Assembly: GCA_016748015.1 (NCBI GenBank)
Contig: JAAOMT010000771.1
Span: forward strand, 9,368 to 73,367
Direction: 5' to 3'
Length of the DNA stretch: 64,000 nucleotides
Origin: Geosiphon pyriformis
Taxonomy: Eukaryota; Glomeromycota; Glomeromycetes; Archaeosporales; Geosiphonaceae
The position numbers and the translations under genes were made by a program. The notes beneath the pieces are model-generated. The model was not told the DNA's origin. It ran no database searches and worked only from the letters and a program-made list of their open reading frames with translations. Positions 11,540 to 22,130 of the stretch are shown piece by piece. How positions within the stretch are numbered: the first letter of the stretch is position 1; each line of letters starts with the position of its first letter.

Positions 11540-13190
11540 AGTTTTTTTAAACTCATTTATTAAGACTAAATTAAATTTTAAATTATAAATAAATTTAATA
11601 AAATTAAAGTTTTTGTTTTTAATTTTAATTTTAGTTATTTGAAATTTGGTATTATAATTATTGTAAACAATAATTTAATTATATATATATACAAAATTTT
11701 AAAAATAAATTAATTATTATTATTATTTAAACAGTCTTTTAAATATAAATTTTTTGTTATTGTTTTATGATTAGATATTAATATTTTTTTAGCTTAGAGA
11801 AATATAATTAATTTATAATTAAAACTATAAATAAATTTTTTTTGTTATTTTAGATGACTATTTTAATAAAAATAAATTTGAAAAAATATTAATTTTAAAA
11901 AATGTTTTAATTTAGATTTGATTAATTTTATAATAAATAATATTACTTATAAAATAATAATAATAAAATAATATTTAATATAAATAATAAATTAAATATT
12001 AAAAATTAGCAAATAATATGATATTAAAATTTTAAAAAACCAAAAAAGATTTTAAAAATTTTAATCATATTTTAAAAATATATAAAAATTATTAAAAATT
12101 CTAAATTTTTGTATTATAAAAATTTAGATAATAATAATAATTTTAAAAACAAAAAAAACATTAAATTATTAATTTATTTAATTTAAAAGTTAATAAATTT
12201 AGTATTTAAAACAAAATTTTTATTTAATAAAAACACAATTATTATTTAAAATTAAATAATTTATTAAAATTATATATATATATAAATCATGATTTATCTT
12301 ATTAATAATTATTTATTTTTAATATTAAACTTATTAAAACAATCAATATTAATAGTATTTATTTAAAAAATTTAATAATATTAAAACAATAGCTTTTAAT
12401 TATAATTATTAACAAAATATTAACTTTTTATTTATTTTTTTTGTATTATTAATTAATTAATTAATTTAAAAAAATTTTAAAATAACAATATTAAAAATTG
12501 TTTAGTAATTAAATATAAAATTAACTTATTAATAATTAAATTATTTATTAAAAAAATATAAAATATTAAAATTAACCAATTATTATACCTAAAAAATTTA
12601 ATACTAAATACTGTTAATTATTATTACTTAAATCTTTGTTTATTATACAAAATACTTAATTACCAAAATTTTAAATTTAATAAAATTCTTAATTTTATTA
12701 ATTAATTAATTAATTAATTAATTATTTATAATATTTGGTGTTTTTTGTAAAATAAAATTTATAAAAAACAAAACATAATTAGTAATTATTTAGCAAAAAA
12801 ACAAATTTAAAATTTATAAAAATCAATTACTTGAAATTTATAAGATTATTATGTAAATACTTTTAAAAAATTTAAAATTAACAATTAGTTATTTTTTAAA
12901 AAAATTTAGTTATAATTTTTGCATAAACAAAAAAATAAAATACAGTTAAAAAAAATTTAATTCAAAATTCATAATACAGACTTTTATAAAACTTAAACAA
13001 AATATCAATTATTATTAATTATTAATTATAAGTAATACAATATTTAAATTATTATTATAAATATTAGTACCAATTTTTTAAAAAAAAAATCTTTATAAAA
13101 AATTTCTAAGATATTTTACTATTAAAATTATTTTATTATTATCTTCTATTAAAAATTATATTATTATCTATTATAAAAACAGAAAAAAAT
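11540..13190 (+). mobile_element. End-stage gypsy relic E (LTR plus start of internal region)
   Basis: This A+T desert aligns by eye with the LTRs of gypsy elements A and C. Shared segments are the AACAATAGCT..TTAACA block (about 12385-12425), the CTTTGTTTATTATACAAAA block (about 12635-12655), and the LTR end TATAATA at 12733 followed by the primer-site-like TTTGGTG. The next 300 bp follow the start of A's internal region (15000-15250). Nearly all C and G have been lost. Its LTR probably begins near 11830, but only the part from about 12300 is convincing. A (TTAA)n run lies at 12697-12725. Confidence 0.6.
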
Positions 13191-13199
13191 ACTTAAAAA

Positions 13200-14080
13200 A
13201 GAAAATTCTTCTCTTATCAATTCTCTGATTATGATAAAAATAAGAATTATTAAAAAAATAGCTCTTTTTTTCCTTTGTTTTTCTTAGTTATTTCTTTTAA
13301 CTTATCTCTTTTTATTATAATAAAACTAGTGAACTTTTTTGCTAGTAGTTTTAGTTCAGATTTAGCTGGTTTGAAAATATATTTAAATATTAAGAAAAAT
13401 CAAATACAGAGTATATACTTTTATAGTATGTCTTATAAAAAAATGAAAAAAGCTAATATAAATGTTAATATGATTAATTTTTCTGCTAATTTTTTAAGTT
13501 TTGAAGATATTAGTGTTTTTGATAAAAAATCTGTAATGTTCTAAGATAGCAAAGTTGGTAGCAAAGCCAGTAGTATTAACTGTTTATTAGATATAAAAAA
13601 TATAAGAAACATAATTGTTAAAGAAATTAGCTATATAAATTTAAATATTTTAGTGATTAATGAGAATATAAACAATATTATATTGCAAAAAACTTGTACT
13701 TGAACATATGTGTTGGTTTAACTACCAAAAACTCTTTCATTTGTGGATTTAAGTAATGACAAAAACATTTTAATGTTTTTATTATTTAAGTTTAATAACT
13801 CTAAACAACTCTATTTGATTAGATTATATGTTTCGAAAAAATAGAGTTTTAATTTGCCAAAATTTTTTACATTAAATATTGAGCTTTCTGCTGTACTTGG
13901 TAAATTTTTTGGTAATAAGTTAATAGCAATAAAAAAAATTTTTTATTTTTGAGAAAGTATTAACTTTCTTAAAATTTTTTGGTATAATTAAATCATTTTT
14001 CACATCTGAGTTTAATTTAAAAAAGACTAAGAAGTTGGCAATTAGTAAAAAATTTTTAGTTAATAATGATATTAAAATGG
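13200..14080 (+). mobile_element. LINE copy 2, 5' part (ORF1 N-terminal region)
   Basis: Plus-strand relic of a second, older LINE. An open stretch at 13275-13544 is followed by ORF1 pieces such as LDIKNIRN, QLPKTLSFVDLSND, LNIELSAVLGK and FTSEFNLKK, which match the ORF1 conserved block of copy 1 in order. It stops at GATATTAAAATGG (14080), where gypsy element A begins. The reading frame resumes at 32945, after A. Many stops and frame changes are present. Confidence 0.7.
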
Positions 14081-14995
14081 TATTATTTATAGAAATTAAG
14101 AATTATAATGAGTAAATAAAATAGCCAATCAAAAATAGACATAGTAAAAAGAAATTCTAGAATTTTTTTAAAAAATTGCAGAATCCCAGAATTTCAAAAT
14201 TCTAGGATTCCTCTTGAAAAATTGCAAGATTCCAGAATTTCAGAATTCTAGAATTCTTTTCAAAAAATTGCAGAATTCCAAAATTTCATAATTCTAGAAT
14301 TTTTTTTAAAAAAATTGAAAAATTCCAAGAAATTTTATATAATATAAATTATATATATATAGTAAAAGTATTAAAAGCAAAAAAAACATTTAATATTATT
14401 TAAGTTAGAAATAATAAATTATTTTATACCCCTTTCTTTAAAAGATAGTTTTTTATAACTTAAAGTAAAATTACATCAATATTAATAAAATTATTCAATT
14501 ATTAGCTAAATCTATATTATTGTTATTTAATTAAAAAATATTAATCACTTTTTCTACTATTAATAACTTATGCTAATAAACTCCAATATTTAACCACATT
14601 AAATCAATAGCTCTTAATTATGGCTATTAACAAGATATTAATTTTTTATTTTTATTTTTATTTTTTTATTTTATTTTTTTGTTGTTTACTAATTAATAAA
14701 AAAATTAAGTATTGAGTATTTAACATCAAAAATAACTGGTAAAAGATTTAAAAACAAAGATAGAAATTTAAAGATAGCTTATCAGAAGAATATAATTGCC
14801 AAAATAAATTGGCCACCATGTTAAAAAAAAAATTCACAAAAAAAATCACTAATTGAATCTCTGTTCATTATATAAAAAACTTAACCAAAATTTTTAAATT
14901 TCAAAATTTTTAGAAATTACCAATATTATTAGCTATTAAACACCAAGTTACAAGTTTGTTATTTGTTTTAACACCTTAAATAATTATCTATAATA
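14081..14995 (+). repeat. Element A 5' LTR
   Basis: 915 bp. U3 carries three 46-47 bp units (starting near 14176, 14222 and 14269) built on the palindrome-rich GAATTC/CTAGAATT motif. A TATATATATAG block at about 14350-14361 is the likely core promoter. The end is TATAATA followed by TTTGGTGCACTC (primer-binding site near 14998). The 3' copy is 63 bp shorter, mostly because it has one array unit fewer. Confidence 0.8.
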
Positions 14996-17320
14996 TTTGG
15001 TGCACTCTGTGAGATATAATTTAACAAAAAACTAGCATTAATAATAACTATTTAGAAAAGTAGCAGACCAAAAATCATAGAAAAAAATTATTTAGAATTT
15101 GTAAAATTTTTATTTCAATATTATCAAACTTATCTTGAACTGACAAGTAACTATTAGTCAACAAAATCAGCTTTTAACTTCTATGTTAATAAAAAAATTA
15201 AATTCTAATTGGAAAATCAAGAAAATCCAAAAGCTGCTCTTAAAAATTTTTACAATAAATTATTCTAAAGCACTATGCTTTTACAAAATTATTTGTTTGT
15301 CTCACTAATTACAAAAATAAATTAAAAAATTAAAAATTACATTCAGCAAAAATTTATTATTACCTTTATAAACAAAGAAAAATTACAAATTTTAGCAAAA
15401 ACACCAAAAAAAATACAACTATTTACTTGAAAAAAACCAAAGTTATTTTATCTATTTGTCCATTATACTATCATATACCAGAAAGTATTATCTATATATT
15501 ATCTAAATCCATATTATTATCAAATACAAAAACATCTTTATCCAGAGTATTATTCTAAAATAATCAAAAAAAAGCCAAATTATTAAGAATTTATAGCAAT
15601 TTCTTTGAAGAATTTAAATTGTAATCAACAATACCATTAAAACTTTAATTACAAACAATTTATCAGCCTTTACAATATTGCAAAAATTAAGAAAACTTTA
15701 ATTATTTGCAGAATTAATCATATCTAATATTATTATTATCAACAAATTAACTATAACAACAAAAAACACATAATTGTCATTACTGTAGTAGACAAAAACA
15801 TCTAAAAATAAATTGTAAGACCAGATTAAATAATCAATAATTAAAAAATTAATAATTGCCAGTTTTAAACTTCAAATTACACTCTAAATTAAGAACAATA
15901 TTAGTATTAGTCTTTTTATACTTCAATAATATAGCAACCAATATACTTACTTCCAGTCTATCAAACTTTAGCATCAGTAATATATCAATTACAGTCACAA
16001 ATAATTTATTAACTTTAACAAATTTAAGCACCATCTTAGAATACTGTGTCAACATTAAATAAAAACCAAAGACTAAAAATTACTTATATACAACAGAATT
16101 AAAGATTAGTGATAGTTATATACTAACTAATTTTCAACTTATTAAACCAGTTATTAGGATCACATCCAAAAAATTCAGGAAGTAAGTACACCCAAAACCT
16201 GAATTCTCAGAACTATTTAAGTTTTCTAGCCACTTCAACAAACAATTCATTCAATAATTTAGAAATCCAGAAAATATTTACCAATAATATTCTACTTACT
16301 ATTATCACAGAAGACAAATTGCTTGCTACAATATTTTCTTTTAAATTAGAAAAACTGGTAACAACATCTCTATTCAGTAAAGTTATTCTTAACACAAAAC
16401 TTATTACAGCCATGTATATAAATGTTAAAATTAATGACCAATCTATTAAACTAATTTTTAATAATGGTTTAATAAGCAGTATTATTACATATCAAATTAT
16501 AGACCAATTAGATTGTTGAGTTAATTATGCTGCCAATGCCAAAATTATTATTATTAATAAAACTATTAAGATTTCTATTAGCAAAATCAACAACTTCTCT
16601 TTTAAAATCAATGGTATTATTACACTCATCAAAATTTTTGTCATAAAAGCTATATAATATTAAGCTTTTATTAGTAATAACTGGCTGTTCAAGACCAATA
16701 ATATACTTAATTAAACCACATAAAAGTTCTAATTTAGTTAAAATGATTAGCATACTTAAGTACCAATTATTTGCAATTACTTTAAGACAACCCAATTACA
16801 ACTACTAATTGAATTTGAGAAAAAAATAAACAAATCTATCTAAAAAGCCTATTAAGTTTCATAGACTAATAACAACCACAATGAATTACTATTAATACTC
16901 TTTTGAGACAATAAAAGCAAAAGCAAAGAAGAAAACAAACCACAAAATGCCACTACAGAAAAATCAGCTAACAGTTAGCATGTATTATACTTATTAAACA
17001 CAAGAAAAAAACTGCCATATATTTTACTTAAATATATCAATTATAATAAAAAGCTTTTATTTATAAAAGCTTGAATTGTGCCAAAAAAAGACTACTAAAT
17101 ACATATCTGTTATTATTATAAACCATGTCACAGAAAATACTTCAAGTACTCAAAATAACAAGAAAAGTGGGACAATAAACCATGTCTTATTTATAGAAAA
17201 ACTTTACTTGATAAAATGTGGAATAATATTCTTAATTAAAAAAAACATGTGACATTTTGTGTCAATATACAATCTTTATAAGTAACTAGATAAACTAAAG
17301 AATACTATTTAATGCTATGT
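14996..17320 (+). pseudogene. Element A gag and protease relic
   Basis: This is the internal region upstream of the nested element B. Frames are broken by many TAA/TAG/TGA codons. The protease region near 16400-16520 is recognisable, with TAMYINVKINDQSIKLIF and NNGLISSIITYQIIDQLD in the place of the DSG motif region of element B; the catalytic D reads N. The Cys-rich accessory region follows (about 16980-17320) and is cut by B's insertion. Short open frames on the minus strand here are chance. Confidence 0.55.
17317..17320 (+). repeat. Element B target-site duplication, left copy (ATGT)
   Basis: ATGT immediately before the TGTTAC start of B. The matching ATGT is at 27200-27203 after the GTAATA end of B. 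The flanking element A sequence is continuous across the junction when compared with element C (about 40945-40985). Confidence 0.75.
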
Positions 17321-17538
17321 TGTTACCAAATGAAATTAAAGATATTATTTAGCATAAAACTATCTTATAATTCTTATCATTAATTAGCATATATTATTAT
17401 TTTAAATTATCACTTATTACATTAGCAAAAATATCTGAAATTATTATTTAATTAATAACCCAAATTGTACACAACACAAATGTAACCTAATTGCAATGAT
17501 TAATCATGCAATACTCTAAACTATATAACATTCAAAAG

Positions 17539-17650
17539 TTCGCTGAAATTTATAAAAATTTGCCGAAATAATTAATAGTTCACCAAAATATCTAATAGTT
17601 TGCAGAAATAACTTGTAGTTCACCAAAATGTATCTTTAGTTCAGCGAAAT
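17539..17650 (+). promoter_or_regulatory. Six-box array in element B U3
   Basis: Six copies of TTCGCCGAAAT-like boxes start at 17539, 17559, 17579, 17599, 17619 and 17640, so they are spaced 20 bp (once 21). The consensus core TTCG-C-CGAA is an odd palindrome. The array ends 50 bp before TATAAAAG. The 3' LTR has the same array at 26441-26552 with the consensus better kept. The phase of about two helical turns suggests binding of a host factor on one DNA face (inference). Confidence 0.6.
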
Positions 17651-17700
17651 TGTAGAAAATAGCAAAGTTCAAGTTCATAAAATAGTGTTACGACAAGTTG

Positions 17701-17708
17701 TATAAAAG
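17701..17708 (+). promoter_or_regulatory. TATA box of element B 5' LTR
   Basis: TATAAAAG sits downstream of the six-box array and is preserved at 26603-26610 in the 3' LTR. Transcription would start about 25-30 bp downstream (inference). Confidence 0.6.
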
Positions 17709-18299
17709 AAGAGCTTCTCTCTTTGAGAAAATGTATCTTACTTTAGATTTATTACTTAGAACCATTCCTACACACACAAAAAGAAATAAATATCAAATAA
17801 TTCAAAAAACCAAATTTTTTAATTATTGCACTTGGAAAATCCTCAAAACCCAACTAAAGTTTTGAAATTGATTAGCTACCAATTTCAATAAGCTGTTAGT
17901 AACTTCAGGCCTAAATTGAAAATGTTTCCCTTGACAGAATTCTATTTCTTTTACATCTTTTTATTTTCTTTTTATTTTCTTACTATAATTATTAGGGTAG
18001 CCTACAGACAAGATTTCTGTAGAAGAGTTGACTTTCACAGCAAAGTAACTATACATTTTAGTGAGCTTTCAGATGAGCAATTCCTAAGAAAGAGTTGACG
18101 TTTACTACAACGTAACTATATAAAGTAACTGGCACAAAATTGGCCATTCCACTTATAAGCCCAGCAATTCAAATTATAGGAGATAATTTGAAGATAAATT
18201 CAGTTATTAAAGATTCAACTACTTTTAGAAAATGTAAATTCACAACAAACAGCCATTAGCAACATTTAAAAAAAGAGACCAAAAATCTCTGGTAATATT

Positions 18300-18312
18300 T
18301 GGTGCTCTCCTA
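18300..18312 (+). other. Primer-binding site of element B
   Basis: TGGTGCTCTCCTA begins two bases after the LTR end. Elements A (TGGTGCACTC, 14998) and C (TGGTGCTCTC, 37723) keep the same site, so this is a family-wide primer site starting with TGG, as expected for pairing with a tRNA CCA end. The tRNA was not identified. Confidence 0.65.
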
Positions 18313-21033
18313 CAGAAATAATACAGCAATAACAACTTCAAAGTGGCAATCACACCAAACACAACTACTCTAGAGTATTACCAATCAATTTACACCTACT
18401 ACAAGCAAAGATTCAACATTCCAGACGGAATTGAAGTTGTCAAGAAATCAGTATATCAATACATTGAAAACCGCATCAACAATTATCTTTTTGGAAATTA
18501 CAATATCTCAGAAGTTAGAAGCAACTTTTACAATAATTTAGCACACTATTCACAGTTGGGAACTGAAGATCTTAACAGTAAAACACTTGCCACTTACTTT
18601 CATGAACTTAATTTTAACATTATCAAATACTGTAAAGAAACATATCCAGTGCAGTCTCAATACACTATTGATTTTGAATCGGAAACAGAAACAAACAACA
18701 AAGGCAAAAACAAATTGAAACAATACTCAAGAACCATCCCAAATACTCCAACACTACCAAAAACAACTGCCAATTATTTACAAACATCTGAACAAGAAAC
18801 CAGTTCAAAACTTCCACTTACTATTACATCTTTTTCAGCTTTACTTGCACAAACACAAATGCCTAATTCACCCTTGAATCGATTTGCAAGACCAGAAGAT
18901 TTTACAGCACTCAGAAGTCCCATAAAACAACAAGAACCCCTTCAAACTAGTTCCAATCTCCTTGATTTTCTAGCTAAAAATCAAAGTGAACACTTTGAGA
19001 CAGCAGCAAACAAAGAAAACAACTCTGAAATAACTGAAGAAGAATTAATAGACAGTGAAAAGGAAAAAGATGAAATAACAACATATATTACAAAAATTCC
19101 TGAATTCAATGGAGAAGATATTGAGACCAGTCTCCAAGAATGGCTCAACCAAGTTACTAAAGCTGGAAATGCAAATGGATAGAATGCTGCCAGAATGTTA
19201 AGAACAATTCCCTACTTTCTCAAAGGAACAGCAGGAGAATGGTTTGAAAACTTGGCCACCCTATTCAATGATTGGAATGCTTTCAAAGCAGCCTTCCTTG
19301 AACAGTTCACTGACAATAATACCTCCATCACCCTTCGCAAGCATTTTCGAAATATCAAACAAGAACCCTCCAAATCTGTTATGACTTATATTGGGAAATT
19401 CAACAAACTTTTCAAATGAATTCGCCAACTCGAAACAAATGATTATTATTCCAATGTTCAAATCTTGGATCAATTTATCGCTGGTCTAAAAGATAAACTA
19501 ATTAAAAAGGTTCGCCCACATGTGCCAGAAGATTTAAACTCTGCCATACAGCATGCGAAAAGATACGAAATGGCCATGGAAGAGGCCAACCACACAAAAC
19601 TTGTAAATTTGGCAATTGGAGAAACCAGCTCAGCAGCCGAGGAAAAAATTGACCAACTCACAAAAAAGGTTGAAAACTATTTCACCAATCAACAACAACA
19701 GCAACCCCAAAAATATCAACCATCTCAAAGACAAAATCAAAATAACTTTGCACCACTTTCCAATAACCAGCCTCAGAATTGCCATTACTGTGGAATTTCT
19801 GGCCACTGGAAAAGAGATTGCAGAAAGCTACAACAAGACCAACAAAATAGAAGTAATCAATACTACCCTCCACTACAGCAATTTTATTATCAACCGCCAC
19901 CACCAGCTTACTATCCACCAAGACCCCAATACTAAAATAACTATTATCAGCCTGCCCCACAGCCAATTCCACAGCAATACCAATAACCGCTCACACAATA
20001 TTATCAAGTACCTGCTCAAAAACTGCTTACACAAAATCAATTCACACCACAAAACTGATACCAAGTAAACAACAATAGAATCAGTTCAAACAACCAATTG
20101 GTTCCCCGAAATACTACTCAACCAAGACCCAACCACTACCACACTCAACCCAGTTATTTAACAATGCCAGAAGAACAGGATTTTTACCATACTGCACTCT
20201 CGGAAGGTAGAGCTGCAGCACAACAACAACAAAACCCTTCCTATACTCTCACCACAATTCCACCAGCCAGAATTGCTAAAAACGCTAACCTTTCAGATAT
20301 ATTCTCTTTTGAGTTCGAAGCAAATGAATCACCATTTCTGCTTAGCAATGCAGCCACCAATGAACAAAAAGCAATCATGGCCATGTACACTGAAGCCAAA
20401 GTCAAAAGAAAGACAATTCACTTGATCCTAAACAGTGGATCCGCCAGAAGCATTATCATCTACCAGTTAATACAACAGTTGAAAAAAAATGTCGACCGAC
20501 CAGCTCAAACAGTAATCGTCACTGCCAATGGCATGAAAAAGACCCCAGTAGGAGAAATTGACAATTTTCCATTCACTTTTGATGGAATTACCATTCCAGT
20601 CAAAGTTCTTGTAATGAATGCACCCCAGTACCAAGCTCTCATCGGAAATGATTGGCTTCAAAAAGCCAATGCTAATCTGAATTGGGAAACACAAGAGTTA
20701 ACAATCTCCTACCAAGGACAACATGCCCAGGTACCTGCCACTTGTGGTACATTCAACAAATCCTCTGAAAAAGCCCCAGCTTTTGAATTCGAACCGGAAG
20801 AGGAAAAACCCCTTATTGAAACATTCATGGCTTTTGGATCAATGTCCAACTGGGCCGATGAAACAGAACAAGAACATTTTACCCCACACACTAAACCTGA
20901 AACCTCTGGATGAAATATCTCTTACTCAAAACCCAAACCAAAGAAACAACGCCCCTATATTCCCCTTAAATTTAAGGACTGCCACAAGAAACTATTGTCA
21001 ATGGGAGCCTGCATTTCACCTGAAGAAGAATAT

Positions 21034-21560
21034 GAGAATCATACTTGTTATTACTGTAAGGCTTGCCACAGAGAATGATGGGGCCATCTAATAAAAAGGA
21101 GCAGAAAATGGGACAACACCCCTTGTTTGACTTGTGGAGATATGCTACCGAAAGAATACAATTGGATTGATGTAGTCATGAGAGGAGGAGTTTGCAATCA
21201 AACCTGCCAATATGCTTTATCAATTTCAGAAAAAGTAAAAAGAGGAACACCCTTTAATGCAGCATACAACAGTGCTTTCAACAAACTTTATCACTACTCC
21301 CATGATGCTGAGATGATTTTTGACCTAGCAATGGCATTAATTAATGGAGCTACCAAAAAAGATGTTCGCCAAATGAAGGAAGCAGAATATATTGAATACA
21401 CCATAAAATTAGCTGAATTCGATTATGAAGATGAAGTAGAAGTCTACCACCAAATTGTAAGTCATATCTACCCAACTCAAAAAGCTCAAATTCAGCAATT
21501 AGAGCAAATAAACATTAGGCTATGTGAAGAATGCATTATGCCTTGCGATGAACAGTAGTG
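21034..21560 (+). other. Cys-rich accessory module between protease and dUTPase (element B)
   Basis: This part of the gag-pol frame holds CYYCKACH, then CLTCG, then GVCNQTC and finally CEECIMPC, the CxxC pairs of one or two zinc-binding folds. They surround a mainly helical segment of about 100 residues (21230-21520). I do not recognise it as any standard gypsy domain. Element C keeps traces at the same position (QCFTCEKTLLDKEMWNN near 40810-40860), and A keeps fragments before 17320. It carries one Trp-type or Arg-type TGA (21076) and ends at TAG 21556. Confidence 0.6.
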
Positions 21561-21694
21561 TCTTGAATGCTATGCTCTTAGTATTCCCTTGCCCAGCAAA
21601 AATGATGAGAACAAAATTGAATTTGGAGAACCTGAAGCAATGGAAGAAAGTGAAACAACACCTATCTACCTTATTGAAAATCAGCCTGCCTTAC

Positions 21695-22130
21695 AACTTA
21701 AATACTTCAACAACAACGGACAAAGAATAAAACCCAAAAAAGCACACGAAATTGATGCTGGATATGACCTAAGATATCCAAACAAGGATATTCTTGTTCT
21801 CAAACCCAAATCCCTCACAAAAATCAACTTAAAAATTGCACTCAAAATCTTGCCAGGAGCAATGGTTCAAATCACCTCCCGGTCCTTTCTGGCAAGCAAA
21901 AGAATCAATGTCAGAGGAGGAATAATTGATGCTGGATATACTGGAGACATTACAGTGATGCTTCAAAACAAAACTAACAAACCATTCAAGATCAAACATG
22001 CTGAAAAAATTGCCCAAGCTATTTACCTACCCTTAATCAACATTTCGGGTTTGCAACTAATCGATCAAAGAAAACAATTAGGAAAAAGCGATAGAAGAAC
22101 CCAAGGTTTTGGTTCAACTGGACGATTCAC
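21695..22130 (+). other. dUTPase domain inside element B pol
   Basis: All five trimeric-dUTPase motifs are present in order: AGYDLR (about 21757), SRSFLASK, GGIIDAGYTGDITVML with the catalytic Asp kept, AEKIAQAIYLPL, and GFGSTGRF near 22110. dUTPase converts dUTP to dUMP and keeps uracil out of newly made DNA. The domain lies between protease and RT. It sits in the longest uninterrupted stretch of the polyprotein (21559-22434, 292 codons). Decayed equivalents are at 27800-28200 (A, Asp reads Asn) and 41550-41970 (C). Confidence 0.85.

Larger units (their letters stand above)
17321..18297 (+). repeat. Element B 5' LTR
   Basis: 977 bp, the same length as the 3' LTR. It contains six 11-bp boxes (17539-17650), TATAAAAG at 17701-17708, AATAAA near 17787, and two imperfect 28-bp direct repeats (AGTTGACTTTCACAGCAAAG at 18023 and AGTTGACGTTTACTACAACG at 18093). 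A 60-codon open frame (17916-18098) recurs in the other LTR only because LTRs are copies. Confidence 0.92.

Noticed and set aside
14150-14335. Regular short repeats that could suggest a CRISPR-like array (also 36895-37000, 45960-46125 and 46838-47115).
   Set aside because: They lie in or next to LTRs, the units are tandem without unique spacers, and the genome is eukaryotic.
17916-18098. 60-codon open frame in the 5' LTR of B, repeated at 26818-27000.
   Set aside because: It recurs only because the two LTRs are copies of each other. It crosses the R/U5 part of the LTR, has pyrimidine-run composition and lacks counterparts in other LTR families.
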